DNA from: Dehalococcoidales bacterium
GTDB taxonomy: Bacteria; Chloroflexota; Dehalococcoidia; Dehalococcoidales; UBA5760
Direction: 5' to 3'
NCBI GenBank assembly: GCA_018399795.1
Contig: JAGYOC010000136.1
Span: 1-6,889 of the forward strand
Length of the DNA: 6,889 nt
Below the pieces are notes generated by a model. The model was not told the origin of the DNA, ran no database searches, and saw only the letters and a list, made by a program, of their open reading frames with translations. Position numbers and translations under genes: made by a program. Shown piece by piece: positions 1 through 5,310 of the stretch. Position 1 is the stretch's first letter; each line of letters opens with the position of its first letter.

Positions 1-836
1 CGATTTCTGTGTAGTCCAGCAGGGACTAAGCCCATTTCAGCAAGCTCCTTCGCCTCAGGCAGGTATGGGACCTTATCCGAATGGATAACCATGCCCACTT
101 CAGTGTCTTCAACCATCTCACAGGCATGACCTAGCAGACCAAAACCGGTTACGTCCGTGCAGGCATTGACCCCAATTTCCTGCATCAGTTCTGAAGCTCG
201 CCTGTTCAGCGTTGCCATACAGGATATCGCCTTGGCGACTGTTACCTCGCCGACCATACCCCCCTTTAGCGCCGTGCTTATTATGCCTATACCCAGCGGT
301 TTAGTCAAGATAAGCTTATCTCCCGGCATGGCACCGGTATTTCGGATAACCTTTTCAGGGTGAATGGTACCGGTAATAGAAAGCCCGTACTTGAGCTCAT
401 TGTCCTCGACGCTATGCCCCCCCACCAAGACTACTCCAGCCTCTCGTAACTTATCCAGTCCACCGGCCATGATTTCCCTCAGCACCGAGATATCCATCTT
501 CTTGATTGGGAAGCAGACAATGTTCAAGGCAGTCAGAGGCTTGCCTCCGACTGCATAGACATCGCTAAGCGCATTGGCAACAGCGACCTGTCCAAACGCA
601 TAGGGGTCGTCCACAATGGGCGTAAAGAAATCAACGGTCTGGACGACCGCCAGATCGTCGCTCAGCTTATATACCCCAGCGTCCTCGACCCTTTCCACAC
701 CCGCAATTAAGTTCGGATCTTTAATAAAATCCAACCCACATAATGCTTTTGTTAGGTCTCCCGGACCTATCTTACAAGCTCAGCCGGAGCCGCTTACCGT
801 TTCAGTGAGGCGCAGATTCCCCTCCAAGTCACTCAT
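1..836 (-). CDS. selD: Selenide, water dikinase (selenophosphate synthetase), selenocysteine-containing, 3' end cut by window
   Basis: SelD makes selenophosphate from selenide and ATP, the selenium donor for selenocysteine and selenouridine in the cytosol. I read 278 codons from the ATG at 836 to the left edge, with one internal stop: TGA at codon 19 (780-782), in the context SGSG-U-ACK-IGPGDL. This is the family's catalytic Cys/Sec position, followed by the conserved Lys (Lys22 here). Other family residues are intact: Asp52 (VEDAGVY), Asp69 (TVDFFTP), Asp92 (ALSDVYAVGG), Asp228 (TDVTGFGLLGH) and the GGHSVEDNE segment. A Shine-Dalgarno sequence AGGTGG lies 6 nt before the ATG. The family is usually about 340-350 residues, so roughly 65-70 C-terminal residues are outside the window. 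The start is 2 nt after the yedF stop, so it is the last visible gene of the operon. The product and the Sec reading are near certain from alignment logic; Sec insertion itself is inferred. Confidence 0.96.
745..782 (-). promoter_or_regulatory. Sec codon plus candidate bacterial SECIS hairpin in selD
   Basis: The UGA (780-782) is followed on the mRNA by a stem-loop. The upper stem UAGGUC (769-764) pairs perfectly with GACCUA (758-753) around the 5-nt loop CGGGA. A lower helix GCUU(GU) at 779-774 can pair with (AC)AAAAGC at 752-745, with small internal bulges. The apical loop starts 16 nt after the UGA and has G at its second position. Both fit what I recall of the bacterial SECIS consensus, in which SelB binds a G in the first loop positions at a limited distance from the UGA. 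Folding was done by eye only. Confidence 0.75.
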
Positions 837-838
837 CT

Positions 839-1432
839 CTAACCACCTAAATATATTCTTATTATCTTCCCTGCTGAGAGCAAGGAATCGACCGTATCAT
901 ACATATTGGTTACCAGGTCTACTTTTAGCTGCTCTTTCAGGTGATAATATTCCATACATGTACCACAGGAGAATATCCCAAACCCATCTTTCTCGAGAAG
1001 CCGTAAGACATCCAGGACTTCCGAACCCCCGGTAATCAACTTTGCCCCATCATTGATAAAGAGAAGCCTGGCCGGTTTCGTATCGGTATCCCATAATGTA
1101 TTTAGAAAGGCTTTCATCAATAGCTCGCCCAGCCTGTCTTCCCCGGTGCCGAACCGATCGCTGGTAATCAATACAACGTCGGTGCTGTTCTCATTCTTAA
1201 GCTTCACGTAATAACAATCCTTATTAATATCCAAACAGAAGCCATCGTCTTTTTCAAATATTCTGACTATGCACCCCTTGCTCCGAGCAAAAAGTTCTAC
1301 CTCCTGACGGCTCTCGCTACTGTCTACGAGAACTATTACCCGCCCTTCCTCGATATCCCCCAGAGCTTTCTTGGTTTCAACCACCAGCCTCAGGCAGGGC
1401 AGTCCCCGAACACCGATTTTATAACCATTCAC
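839..1432 (-). CDS. yedF: YedF, TusA-like plus DsrE-like selenium-metabolism protein
   Basis: The 197-residue protein has two parts. Residues 1-75 form a TusA/SirA-type sulfurtransferase domain (GVRGLPCLRLVVETKKAL, Cys13). Residues about 84-197 form a DsrE-like domain with DVVLITSDRFGTG, LLFINDGAKL and a Cys pair in SCGTC (Cys156, Cys159) before a NMYDTVD segment. This layout matches the annotated family of sulfurtransferase-like selenium metabolism protein YedF. A role in carrying persulfide or selenide toward SelD is inferred from family and context; no reaction is proven. The usual CPxP motif is CLRL here. The start is GTG at 1432, with the purine run GAGGGGGA directly upstream, spacing short. 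It begins 6 nt after the tusA-like stop and in the same frame as that gene. Its stop is 2 nt before selD. Confidence 0.9.
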   Translation of the reverse strand: MNGYKIGVRGLPCLRLVVETKKALGDIEEGRVIVLVDSSESRQEVELFARSKGCIVRIFEKDDGFCLDINKDCYYVKLKNENSTDVVLITSDRFGTGEDRLGELLMKAFLNTLWDTDTKPARLLFINDGAKLITGGSEVLDVLRLLEKDGFGIFSCGTCMEYYHLKEQLKVDLVTNMYDTVDSLLSAGKIIRIYLGG

Positions 1433-1438
1433 TCCCCC

Positions 1439-1657
1439 TCACTTGACTGATGGTGTGAGGGTGAGTCGATATTCTCCGGTGAATTTCTCCTCTTTTATTG
1501 AGTAGCCCTGATGTTCCGCCAGCCGTGTGACATTTTCCTTAGAAACCTCTGCCTCAAGCAGAACGGTTATGATCTCACCTGGATTCCGCTCCATAGCTTT
1601 CTTAGTTTTCACAACCGGTATAGGGCAGGAAAACCCGCGTACATCAACTTCTGCCAT
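1439..1657 (-). CDS. TusA/SirA-like sulfurtransferase small protein
   Basis: This 72-residue single-domain protein has the TusA signature VDVRGFSCPIPVVKTKKAM, with the active Cys11 inside a canonical CPxP motif. TusA proteins carry a persulfide on this Cys and pass sulfur between partners in the cytosol. Beside yedE, yedF and selD, a role in delivering selenium or sulfur is likely but inferred. It starts at ATG 1657 with a strong Shine-Dalgarno sequence (AGGAGG about 11 nt upstream) and overlaps the end of the kinase-fold gene by 14 nt. It ends in TGA at 1439-1441. Because it has a normal CPxP while the neighbouring YedF domain does not, this may be the working carrier of the pair. I leave the symbol blank because the true tusA of tRNA thiolation is a different context. 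Confidence 0.9.
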   Translation of the reverse strand: MAEVDVRGFSCPIPVVKTKKAMERNPGEIITVLLEAEVSKENVTRLAEHQGYSIKEEKFTGEYRLTLTPSVK

Positions 1658-2552
1658 GTTTATTTTCTCCTCCTACGCAGCAGACGCCGCTCCACTGACA
1701 CAAATATTCTTTGAAGACGGTGGGAAACTGGGCGATAATCTCTATCACCTTAGTCGCGGGGGTTGCGTTTGAACATTTACCAGCCATGCGGTTAGCCTTG
1801 GCTGCGATGATAGCTGCCTCATCAGGCTCCAGTTCAGCATACATGAGAGCTGATACCAAACCGGTAATGGTATCTCCGGTACCACCTATCGCCTCCAGGG
1901 CCAACACATTAGGCTCGCTTATGATATCTATAACCGCGCCATCTTTTATTATGTAGTCCGTAGCCCCCTTGACAAGTAAAAGCTTAGCGGCATCGTGGTT
2001 TTTACAGGCAGTCCGCACTAGTTCAGGAGTTCTGTTTATATCCGAGTCGAACAGGTGTCTTGCGATATAAGCAGGATGCGTGGCATCTGGGTCAGCAAGA
2101 AAGGCAATCTCACTGGCATCAGGAGTGAAGATATCGAACATTTCAGCCATTCCAGCAGCCTTGGCCGAGTACATCGATGCCGCATCGGCAATCATAACCG
2201 GTCGCTCTTTGCATTTCTCGATAGCTTGGCAGAGTTGCCGTGTTTGGGCCATGTCTGGTAGCCAGTAGTGCAATGCCAGAACCTGTGGCGAGAGCTCTGT
2301 TATATTATCAATCAGGTACTGATAAAGTTCACGACTCCCTTTACCTTTGCCGATATCACCAACAATCAAAGCATTGGGAGCATCAAGACCAAGATGGGTG
2401 GTAGTAGCCAGCGCCGCGCTTAGCATCGCACCAGTACCCTGTGTACAGGGAATCCGTTGGCCGTCAATTATGAGAAACTCATCTTCCATAGCAACCTTAC
2501 CAATAGCGAGGGGCATATCTTTTATGGGGACTGTACCGGCAATTAGCATCAT
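1644..2552 (-). CDS. Ribokinase-fold protein resembling ADP-dependent NAD(P)H-hydrate dehydratase (YjeF C-terminal type)
   Basis: The 302-residue protein resembles the NAD(P)HX dehydratase / carbohydrate kinase family. Visible signs are TPDASEIAFL (residues 143-152, like the family TPHxGE segment), LLLVKGATDYIIKDG (191-205), and the ATP/anion-hole motif GGTGDTITGLVSAL (223-236) with Asp227 as the presumed catalytic residue. A Gly-rich CTQGTGAMLSAAL stretch (36-48) is also present. There is no YjeF N-terminal epimerase domain. The C-terminus has a short Cys-containing tail (Cys285, Cys291, Cys292) beyond the fold. It starts at ATG 2552 in an ATGA overlap with the upstream DUF3343 gene; a second ATG at 2549 is possible. 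GGGAG lies about 10 nt upstream. Its place inside a selenium operon suggests a specialised substrate, but I cannot name it. Family assignment is fairly sure; function is not. Confidence 0.75.
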   Translation of the reverse strand: MMLIAGTVPIKDMPLAIGKVAMEDEFLIIDGQRIPCTQGTGAMLSAALATTTHLGLDAPNALIVGDIGKGKGSRELYQYLIDNITELSPQVLALHYWLPDMAQTRQLCQAIEKCKERPVMIADAASMYSAKAAGMAEMFDIFTPDASEIAFLADPDATHPAYIARHLFDSDINRTPELVRTACKNHDAAKLLLVKGATDYIIKDGAVIDIISEPNVLALEAIGGTGDTITGLVSALMYAELEPDEAAIIAAKANRMAGKCSNATPATKVIEIIAQFPTVFKEYLCQWSGVCCVGGENKHGRS

Positions 2553-3091
2553 GATTTACGTTCTCCCAACCGTATTGCAATACATTCATCTAAAGCCCTC
2601 TCTAAATTGAGCGCACAGAGAGTAAAACCAATGTCTTTAGGCCTTGGAGCTTGATCAATTTGCTTATCGATCAACTCAGCGTGGAGGTAAGGTATATCGG
2701 GGCAGCCGCCACCAGACACATTCACGATTATACCGCTGTCCTTTTCGAAAGTGATTTTCATATTACCCGACTTGACCATTATCCAATTGCCGAAATCAAT
2801 CACTTTAACAACATCTAGAAGCGGTGCCGTTCCAATATTGATCGGATAGACACTGACATACGCCTTGTCGCTGTCTCGAAGCAAGCGCTCGATACCAGGC
2901 TGCTCTACCAGGTTTATTTCTAACGCCAGGTCACATCCTTTACGCAGCTCTGGCGGAGGAGCTACCAGCCTGGTGACATAGTCAGCAGATTTAAGTACCT
3001 TTTCCACACTCATGGCCTGCTGTACTTCCTGGAAAAGTATCAAACCTCCACCCCCAAATTTCGTCTTCTTTTGATCCTTGAACAATGCCAA
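2549..3091 (-). CDS. DUF3343 (putative Se/S carrier-like) protein with an extra C-terminal region
   Basis: The 180-residue product has an N-terminal DUF3343-type domain at about residues 14-75: GLILFQEVQQAMSVEKVLK, then LVAPPPELRKGCDLALEI with the conserved Cys53. This family is described as a putative Se/S carrier and is often near yedE, yedF and selD. Residues about 76-180 are not part of the usual roughly 80-residue domain. They contain SGGGCPDIPYLHAEL (126-140, Cys130) and a Cys-bearing C-terminal helix (Cys159, Cys170); I do not recognise this part. The start is TTG at 3091, directly after the yedE TAA, with AGGAGGG in the preceding codons of yedE. A second TTG two codons later is also possible. 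The gene ends in an ATGA overlap with the next gene, which fits translational coupling. Confidence 0.8.
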   Translation of the reverse strand: MALFKDQKKTKFGGGGLILFQEVQQAMSVEKVLKSADYVTRLVAPPPELRKGCDLALEINLVEQPGIERLLRDSDKAYVSVYPINIGTAPLLDVVKVIDFGNWIMVKSGNMKITFEKDSGIIVNVSGGGCPDIPYLHAELIDKQIDQAPRPKDIGFTLCALNLERALDECIAIRLGERKS

Positions 3092-4183
3092 TTATCCCTC
3101 CTGTCCACTCGCTTTTTCCCTCATCAGGAATCCGATTGCCACGCAGAAAACAAGCCCGATAATCACTGACGCCGGCCCCCAAATTCCGGGGCCACCAGGG
3201 CTTGAAGCAAGTCCAAAGTTGTGGGCAATACCAGCTCCAGCTATATAACCCAGTACGGTTACCGCAGCATCACTATTACCCTCTCCTGAGAGAACCAGGT
3301 TACGCAGAGGGCAACCACCGATGAGGGTTGCCGCCAGACCAACCAGCATCATGCCCAGGAAATTCCACGTTTGGTCAGTCTGAGCTATCGGCTGGCCCAT
3401 AAATCCCCAGTGATAGATACCCTCAGACCCAAAGTTCCCGGCCGCGTAGTTTGTAATCAGGGCGGCAATAAAAAATGCCATGATTCCTTTGAAGAGGTAG
3501 GTATCTCTCACCAGGAAAAGGTCGCGCCAACCGCCCACAAAGCACATCCGGCTCTTCTGGGCAAGGAAGCCAACGGCAATACCGATGCCGAGCGCTATCC
3601 CGAGAGGAGCAAACATGGCACCAGGACCGCTCTCACTGGCAAAGATGAAACCCGGTTTAAAAATAGCAAACAACAGCAGAGCCACCATGATAAGTGGCAT
3701 GATTGCCCCGACCGTAGGATGCATCCTGATGGCTGGCCCTAAATTAAAACCCCTTTTCAGGAAGAAAATACCAATCAGCACCCCGACTACGATGCCGCCC
3801 ATGGCAGGCAGGGCATTGAGATCGCCACCAGCCAGACGGAGCATCATCCTAACCGGGCAACCCAGAAAGACCAGAGCCCCGATCATAACAAAGGCACCGA
3901 GAACAAAGCGAATTACCGGTGATGAGCCCCCCATTGAACGCCATTCACCGAAGATGCGAGCAGCGATAAAGGCACCGAAAACAAAGCCCATAATCTCGGG
4001 GCGGAGATATTGCACTACTTCCGCGCGTTGCAAACCAATTGCACCAGCGATATCACGTAAAAAACATGCGACACATATTCCCATGTTGGGTGGGTTTCCC
4101 CAGTTGGTGGCTAAAGCTGCAAGAATCCCCGCCACTATCCCGGAAATAATAATCCAGTGTCTTGATATCCAACGTCGGTCCAA
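3092..4183 (-). CDS. yedE: YedE-family putative selenium transporter, integral membrane protein
   Basis: The 363-residue, very hydrophobic protein belongs to the YeeE/YedE family and has many membrane helices. Family marks are GNPPNMGICVACFLRDIAG (29-47, Cys37 and Cys40), the long stretch VVQYLRPEIMGFVFGAF, FLGCPVRMMLRLAGGDLNAL (Cys109), SRMCFVGGWRDLFLVRD (Cys214) and GGCPLRNLVLSGEGNSDA (Cys291). The two GCP-x-R segments show a twofold internal repeat. In the related YeeE, conserved cysteines line the thiosulfate path; by analogy, this protein may import a selenium compound. The start is TTG at 4183, chosen because the frame has a stop just upstream (4199-4201), the family starts at about this point, and a G8 run (4190-4197) can serve as Shine-Dalgarno 6 nt away. 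It is first in the operon and divergent from lysR. The substrate is inferred. Confidence 0.92.
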   Translation of the reverse strand: MDRRWISRHWIIISGIVAGILAALATNWGNPPNMGICVACFLRDIAGAIGLQRAEVVQYLRPEIMGFVFGAFIAARIFGEWRSMGGSSPVIRFVLGAFVMIGALVFLGCPVRMMLRLAGGDLNALPAMGGIVVGVLIGIFFLKRGFNLGPAIRMHPTVGAIMPLIMVALLLFAIFKPGFIFASESGPGAMFAPLGIALGIGIAVGFLAQKSRMCFVGGWRDLFLVRDTYLFKGIMAFFIAALITNYAAGNFGSEGIYHWGFMGQPIAQTDQTWNFLGMMLVGLAATLIGGCPLRNLVLSGEGNSDAAVTVLGYIAGAGIAHNFGLASSPGGPGIWGPASVIIGLVFCVAIGFLMREKASGQEG

Positions 4184-4189
4184 GGGTAT

Positions 4190-4197
4190 CCCCCCCC
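4190..4197 (-). promoter_or_regulatory. G8 homopolymer serving as yedE ribosome binding site
   Basis: On the minus strand the sequence before the TTG start of yedE reads AAAGGGGGGGGATACCC. The eight G residues are the only Shine-Dalgarno-like element at a useful distance (6 nt). One extra G would place yedE in frame with an upstream ATG at 4228-4230, adding about 16 residues. The family's normal N-terminus fits the TTG start better. Confidence 0.5.
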
Positions 4198-4212
4198 TTT
4201 ACTATTCGCTGT

Positions 4213-4236
4213 TATCAAACCGCTTTCCATTTGATA
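4213..4236. repeat. Third inverted repeat, in the yedE leader
   Basis: TATCAAA (4213-4219) and TTTGATA (4230-4236) are perfect 7-bp arms with a 10-nt spacer. In the yedE mRNA this would form a weak A/U-rich hairpin between the mini-ORF and the yedE start. It may be a regulator half-site pair or an RNA structure; there is no direct support for either. Confidence 0.3.
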
Positions 4237-4238
4237 CT

Positions 4239-4247
4239 CTACGCCAT
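4239..4247 (-). other. Two-codon mini-ORF (Met-Ala-stop) with strong ribosome binding site in the yedE leader
   Basis: On the minus strand a purine run AAGGGAGGAGGG (4262-4251) is followed 4 nt later by ATG GCG TAG (4247-4239). The ribosome site is stronger than that of yedE itself, yet the frame ends after two codons. It lies inside the predicted leader, about 55 nt before the yedE start. It may be a start-stop attenuation element or chance. Confidence 0.3.
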
Positions 4248-4260
4248 AATGCCCTCCTCC

Positions 4261-4278
4261 CTTGATGATTTGGTCAAG
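4261..4278. promoter_or_regulatory. Second inverted repeat in the yedE-lysR region
   Basis: CTTGA (4261-4265) and TCAAG (4274-4278) form a 5-bp dyad with an 8-nt spacer. It lies 5 nt from the larger inverted repeat and overlaps the proposed lysR -35. It could be a second LysR contact site; the arms are short, so chance is possible. Confidence 0.35.
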
Positions 4279-4290
4279 ATAGCATAGAAT
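4262..4290 (+). promoter_or_regulatory. Candidate lysR promoter
   Basis: TTGATG (4262-4267) and TAGAAT (4285-4290) are 17 nt apart on the plus strand, matching 4 of 6 and 5 of 6 consensus positions. Transcription would start near 4297. The -10 is in the left arm of the 4284-4307 inverted repeat. An alternative pair, CTGACA (4292-4297) and TATTTT (4315-4320), also has a 17-nt spacer, so the choice is open. Confidence 0.4.
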
Positions 4291-4307
4291 ACTGACAGGT
4301 ATTCTAT
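4284..4307. promoter_or_regulatory. Perfect inverted repeat, probable LysR operator
   Basis: ATAGAATAC (4284-4292) and GTATTCTAT (4299-4307) are perfect 9-bp arms around the spacer TGACAG. It lies midway between the divergent yedE and lysR genes, where LysR regulators normally bind dyad sites. No run of T follows, so a terminator is unlikely. Binding is inferred from position and symmetry only. Confidence 0.6.
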
Positions 4308-4329
4308 CATAATATATTTTTTGCTGCAA
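4301..4329 (-). promoter_or_regulatory. Candidate promoter of the selenium operon
   Basis: On the minus strand TTGCAG (4329-4324) is followed after 17 nt by TAGAAT (4306-4301). The -10 is preceded by TGA, giving an extended -10 (TGATAGAAT). The -35 is weak (3 of 6) and the -10 strong (5 of 6). Transcription would start near 4294, leaving a leader of about 110 nt before yedE. The -10 lies in the right arm of the 4284-4307 inverted repeat. Confidence 0.45.
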
Positions 4330-4358
4330 TATAAATAAATTTTATTGAGGGCACCACC

Positions 4359-5252
4359 ATGAACCTGGACTACCTTAAGACTTACATCTATGTCATCAGA
4401 TCAGGGAATTTCTCAGAAGTAGCGAAGAAGCTATCCATCAGCCAGCCGGCGGTTTCTTTTCAGATACAAAAACTGGAACGTGATCTCGGCGTACGCCTTA
4501 TAGAACGCGGGAAAAAGAAAATATCGATAACCGAGGCAGGCAAACTGCTACTCCAGTTTGCCGAATCGGTACAGATGGAGCAGGAGGGCCTTCTTGCCAA
4601 GGTAGACAGAATACGCGATCAGGTAAGCGGTGAGCTATCCGCTGCAGCGAGCACCATACCAGGGGAGTTTATATTACCGGCCCTGCTTGCTGAATTTACC
4701 TATCTACACCCCGCCGTTAACGCTCGTCTGACTGTCTCAGATTCAGTTAACGTGATCAATGGAGTACTCGACGGAAACTACGAAGTAGGATTTTGTGGCA
4801 TTTCACCGAATAGCGAGGACCTGATAGCTACCAAAATTTCCCAAGATGAAATCGTTCTTATCGTACCTCTAGCACACCACTTTACCGGACGGTCAGCCAT
4901 TTCACCCAACGAGCTTTCTGGAGAGTCGTTCATCTTCCGCGAAGTTACATCAGGCACCCAGCAAAACGTCCAAGCCATGCTTTTACGGGGGGGGGTTGAT
5001 TCAAGCCAATGCGTGACACACCTCGTCTTGGGGAGCACCCAAGCTGTGATTTCCGCAGTGGAAAACGGTGCCGGCATTGCCTTTGTTTCCAATCTTGCCA
5101 TTAAGAAGAGCCTTGATCTTGGCATGGTTAAGGAGATCCCGGTAAATGGACTGATGCCGAAACGTGACTTCTTCCTCGTTTACCGCAGAGATAGGCATTT
5201 CTACAAAATGCTTGATGAGTTCATCGCATTTATTGAAGCAAGGGCGCCGTGA
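4359..5252 (+). CDS. LysR-family transcriptional regulator, selenium-operon associated
   Basis: The 297-residue protein has standard LysR architecture. The N-terminal winged helix-turn-helix covers about residues 1-60 (FSEVAKKLSISQPAVSFQIQKLERDLGVRLIER), followed by a linker helix and a substrate-binding-like effector domain from about 92 to 297 (YEVGFCGI, VLIVPLAHHF, VENGAGIAFVSNLA). The length is normal. It starts at ATG 4359 with GAGG 8 nt upstream. It is divergent from the yedE-selD operon, the usual place for a LysR protein that controls its neighbour and itself, and a LysR group annotated as selenium-metabolism associated is known. The ligand is unknown; Cys146 and Cys218 are present but I make no claim for them. 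A run of nine G (4987-4995) codes for Arg210-Gly-Gly-Val and could slip. Family call is firm; regulation of the operon is inferred. Confidence 0.93.
   Translation: MNLDYLKTYIYVIRSGNFSEVAKKLSISQPAVSFQIQKLERDLGVRLIERGKKKISITEAGKLLLQFAESVQMEQEGLLAKVDRIRDQVSGELSAAASTIPGEFILPALLAEFTYLHPAVNARLTVSDSVNVINGVLDGNYEVGFCGISPNSEDLIATKISQDEIVLIVPLAHHFTGRSAISPNELSGESFIFREVTSGTQQNVQAMLLRGGVDSSQCVTHLVLGSTQAVISAVENGAGIAFVSNLAIKKSLDLGMVKEIPVNGLMPKRDFFLVYRRDRHFYKMLDEFIAFIEARAP
4987..4995 (+). repeat. G9 homopolymer tract inside the lysR coding sequence
   Basis: Nine consecutive G lie at codons 210-213 of the regulator. Loss or gain of one base would cut off roughly the last 85 residues of the effector domain. 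Such tracts are prone to slipped-strand mutation and also to sequencing error. The frame is intact in this copy. Confidence 0.6.
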
Positions 5253-5310
5253 ATATTTCAAGAACAGTGGCAATACCAGCGCCCCTGCCGTTAAGAGCAT
5301 TCGTTACTGT

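Noticed and set aside
780..782. TGA in selD as a nonsense mutation or pseudogene mark
   Set aside because: The rest of the frame is perfectly conserved, the TGA is exactly at the Cys/Sec catalytic site and a SECIS-like hairpin follows.
616..1035. Plus-strand open frame of 139 codons over the selD-yedF junction
   Set aside because: It runs antisense to two well-supported conserved genes and has no recognisable domain.
1379..1441. Second selenocysteine codon at the end of the tusA-like gene
   Set aside because: Only a weak 3-4 bp GGG/CCC hairpin is visible about 35 nt downstream. The domain is complete at the TGA, and a Shine-Dalgarno sequence plus GTG start follow at once.
3585..4265. Long plus-strand open frame (226 codons) opposite yedE
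   Set aside because: Rich in Pro, Ile and Lys with no family resemblance. It is the antisense shadow of a clearly conserved membrane protein and covers the intergenic promoter region.
4135..4329. Minus-strand 64-codon frame overlapping the yedE start
   Set aside because: No ribosome site at its ATG, low-complexity Gly runs and no family resemblance. It spans the proposed promoter and operator.
5253..5310. Transcription terminator between convergent lysR and the glutamate-synthase-domain gene
   Set aside because: Only weak pairings such as GGCA/TGCC with a large loop and no T-run on either strand. Nothing convincing is seen.
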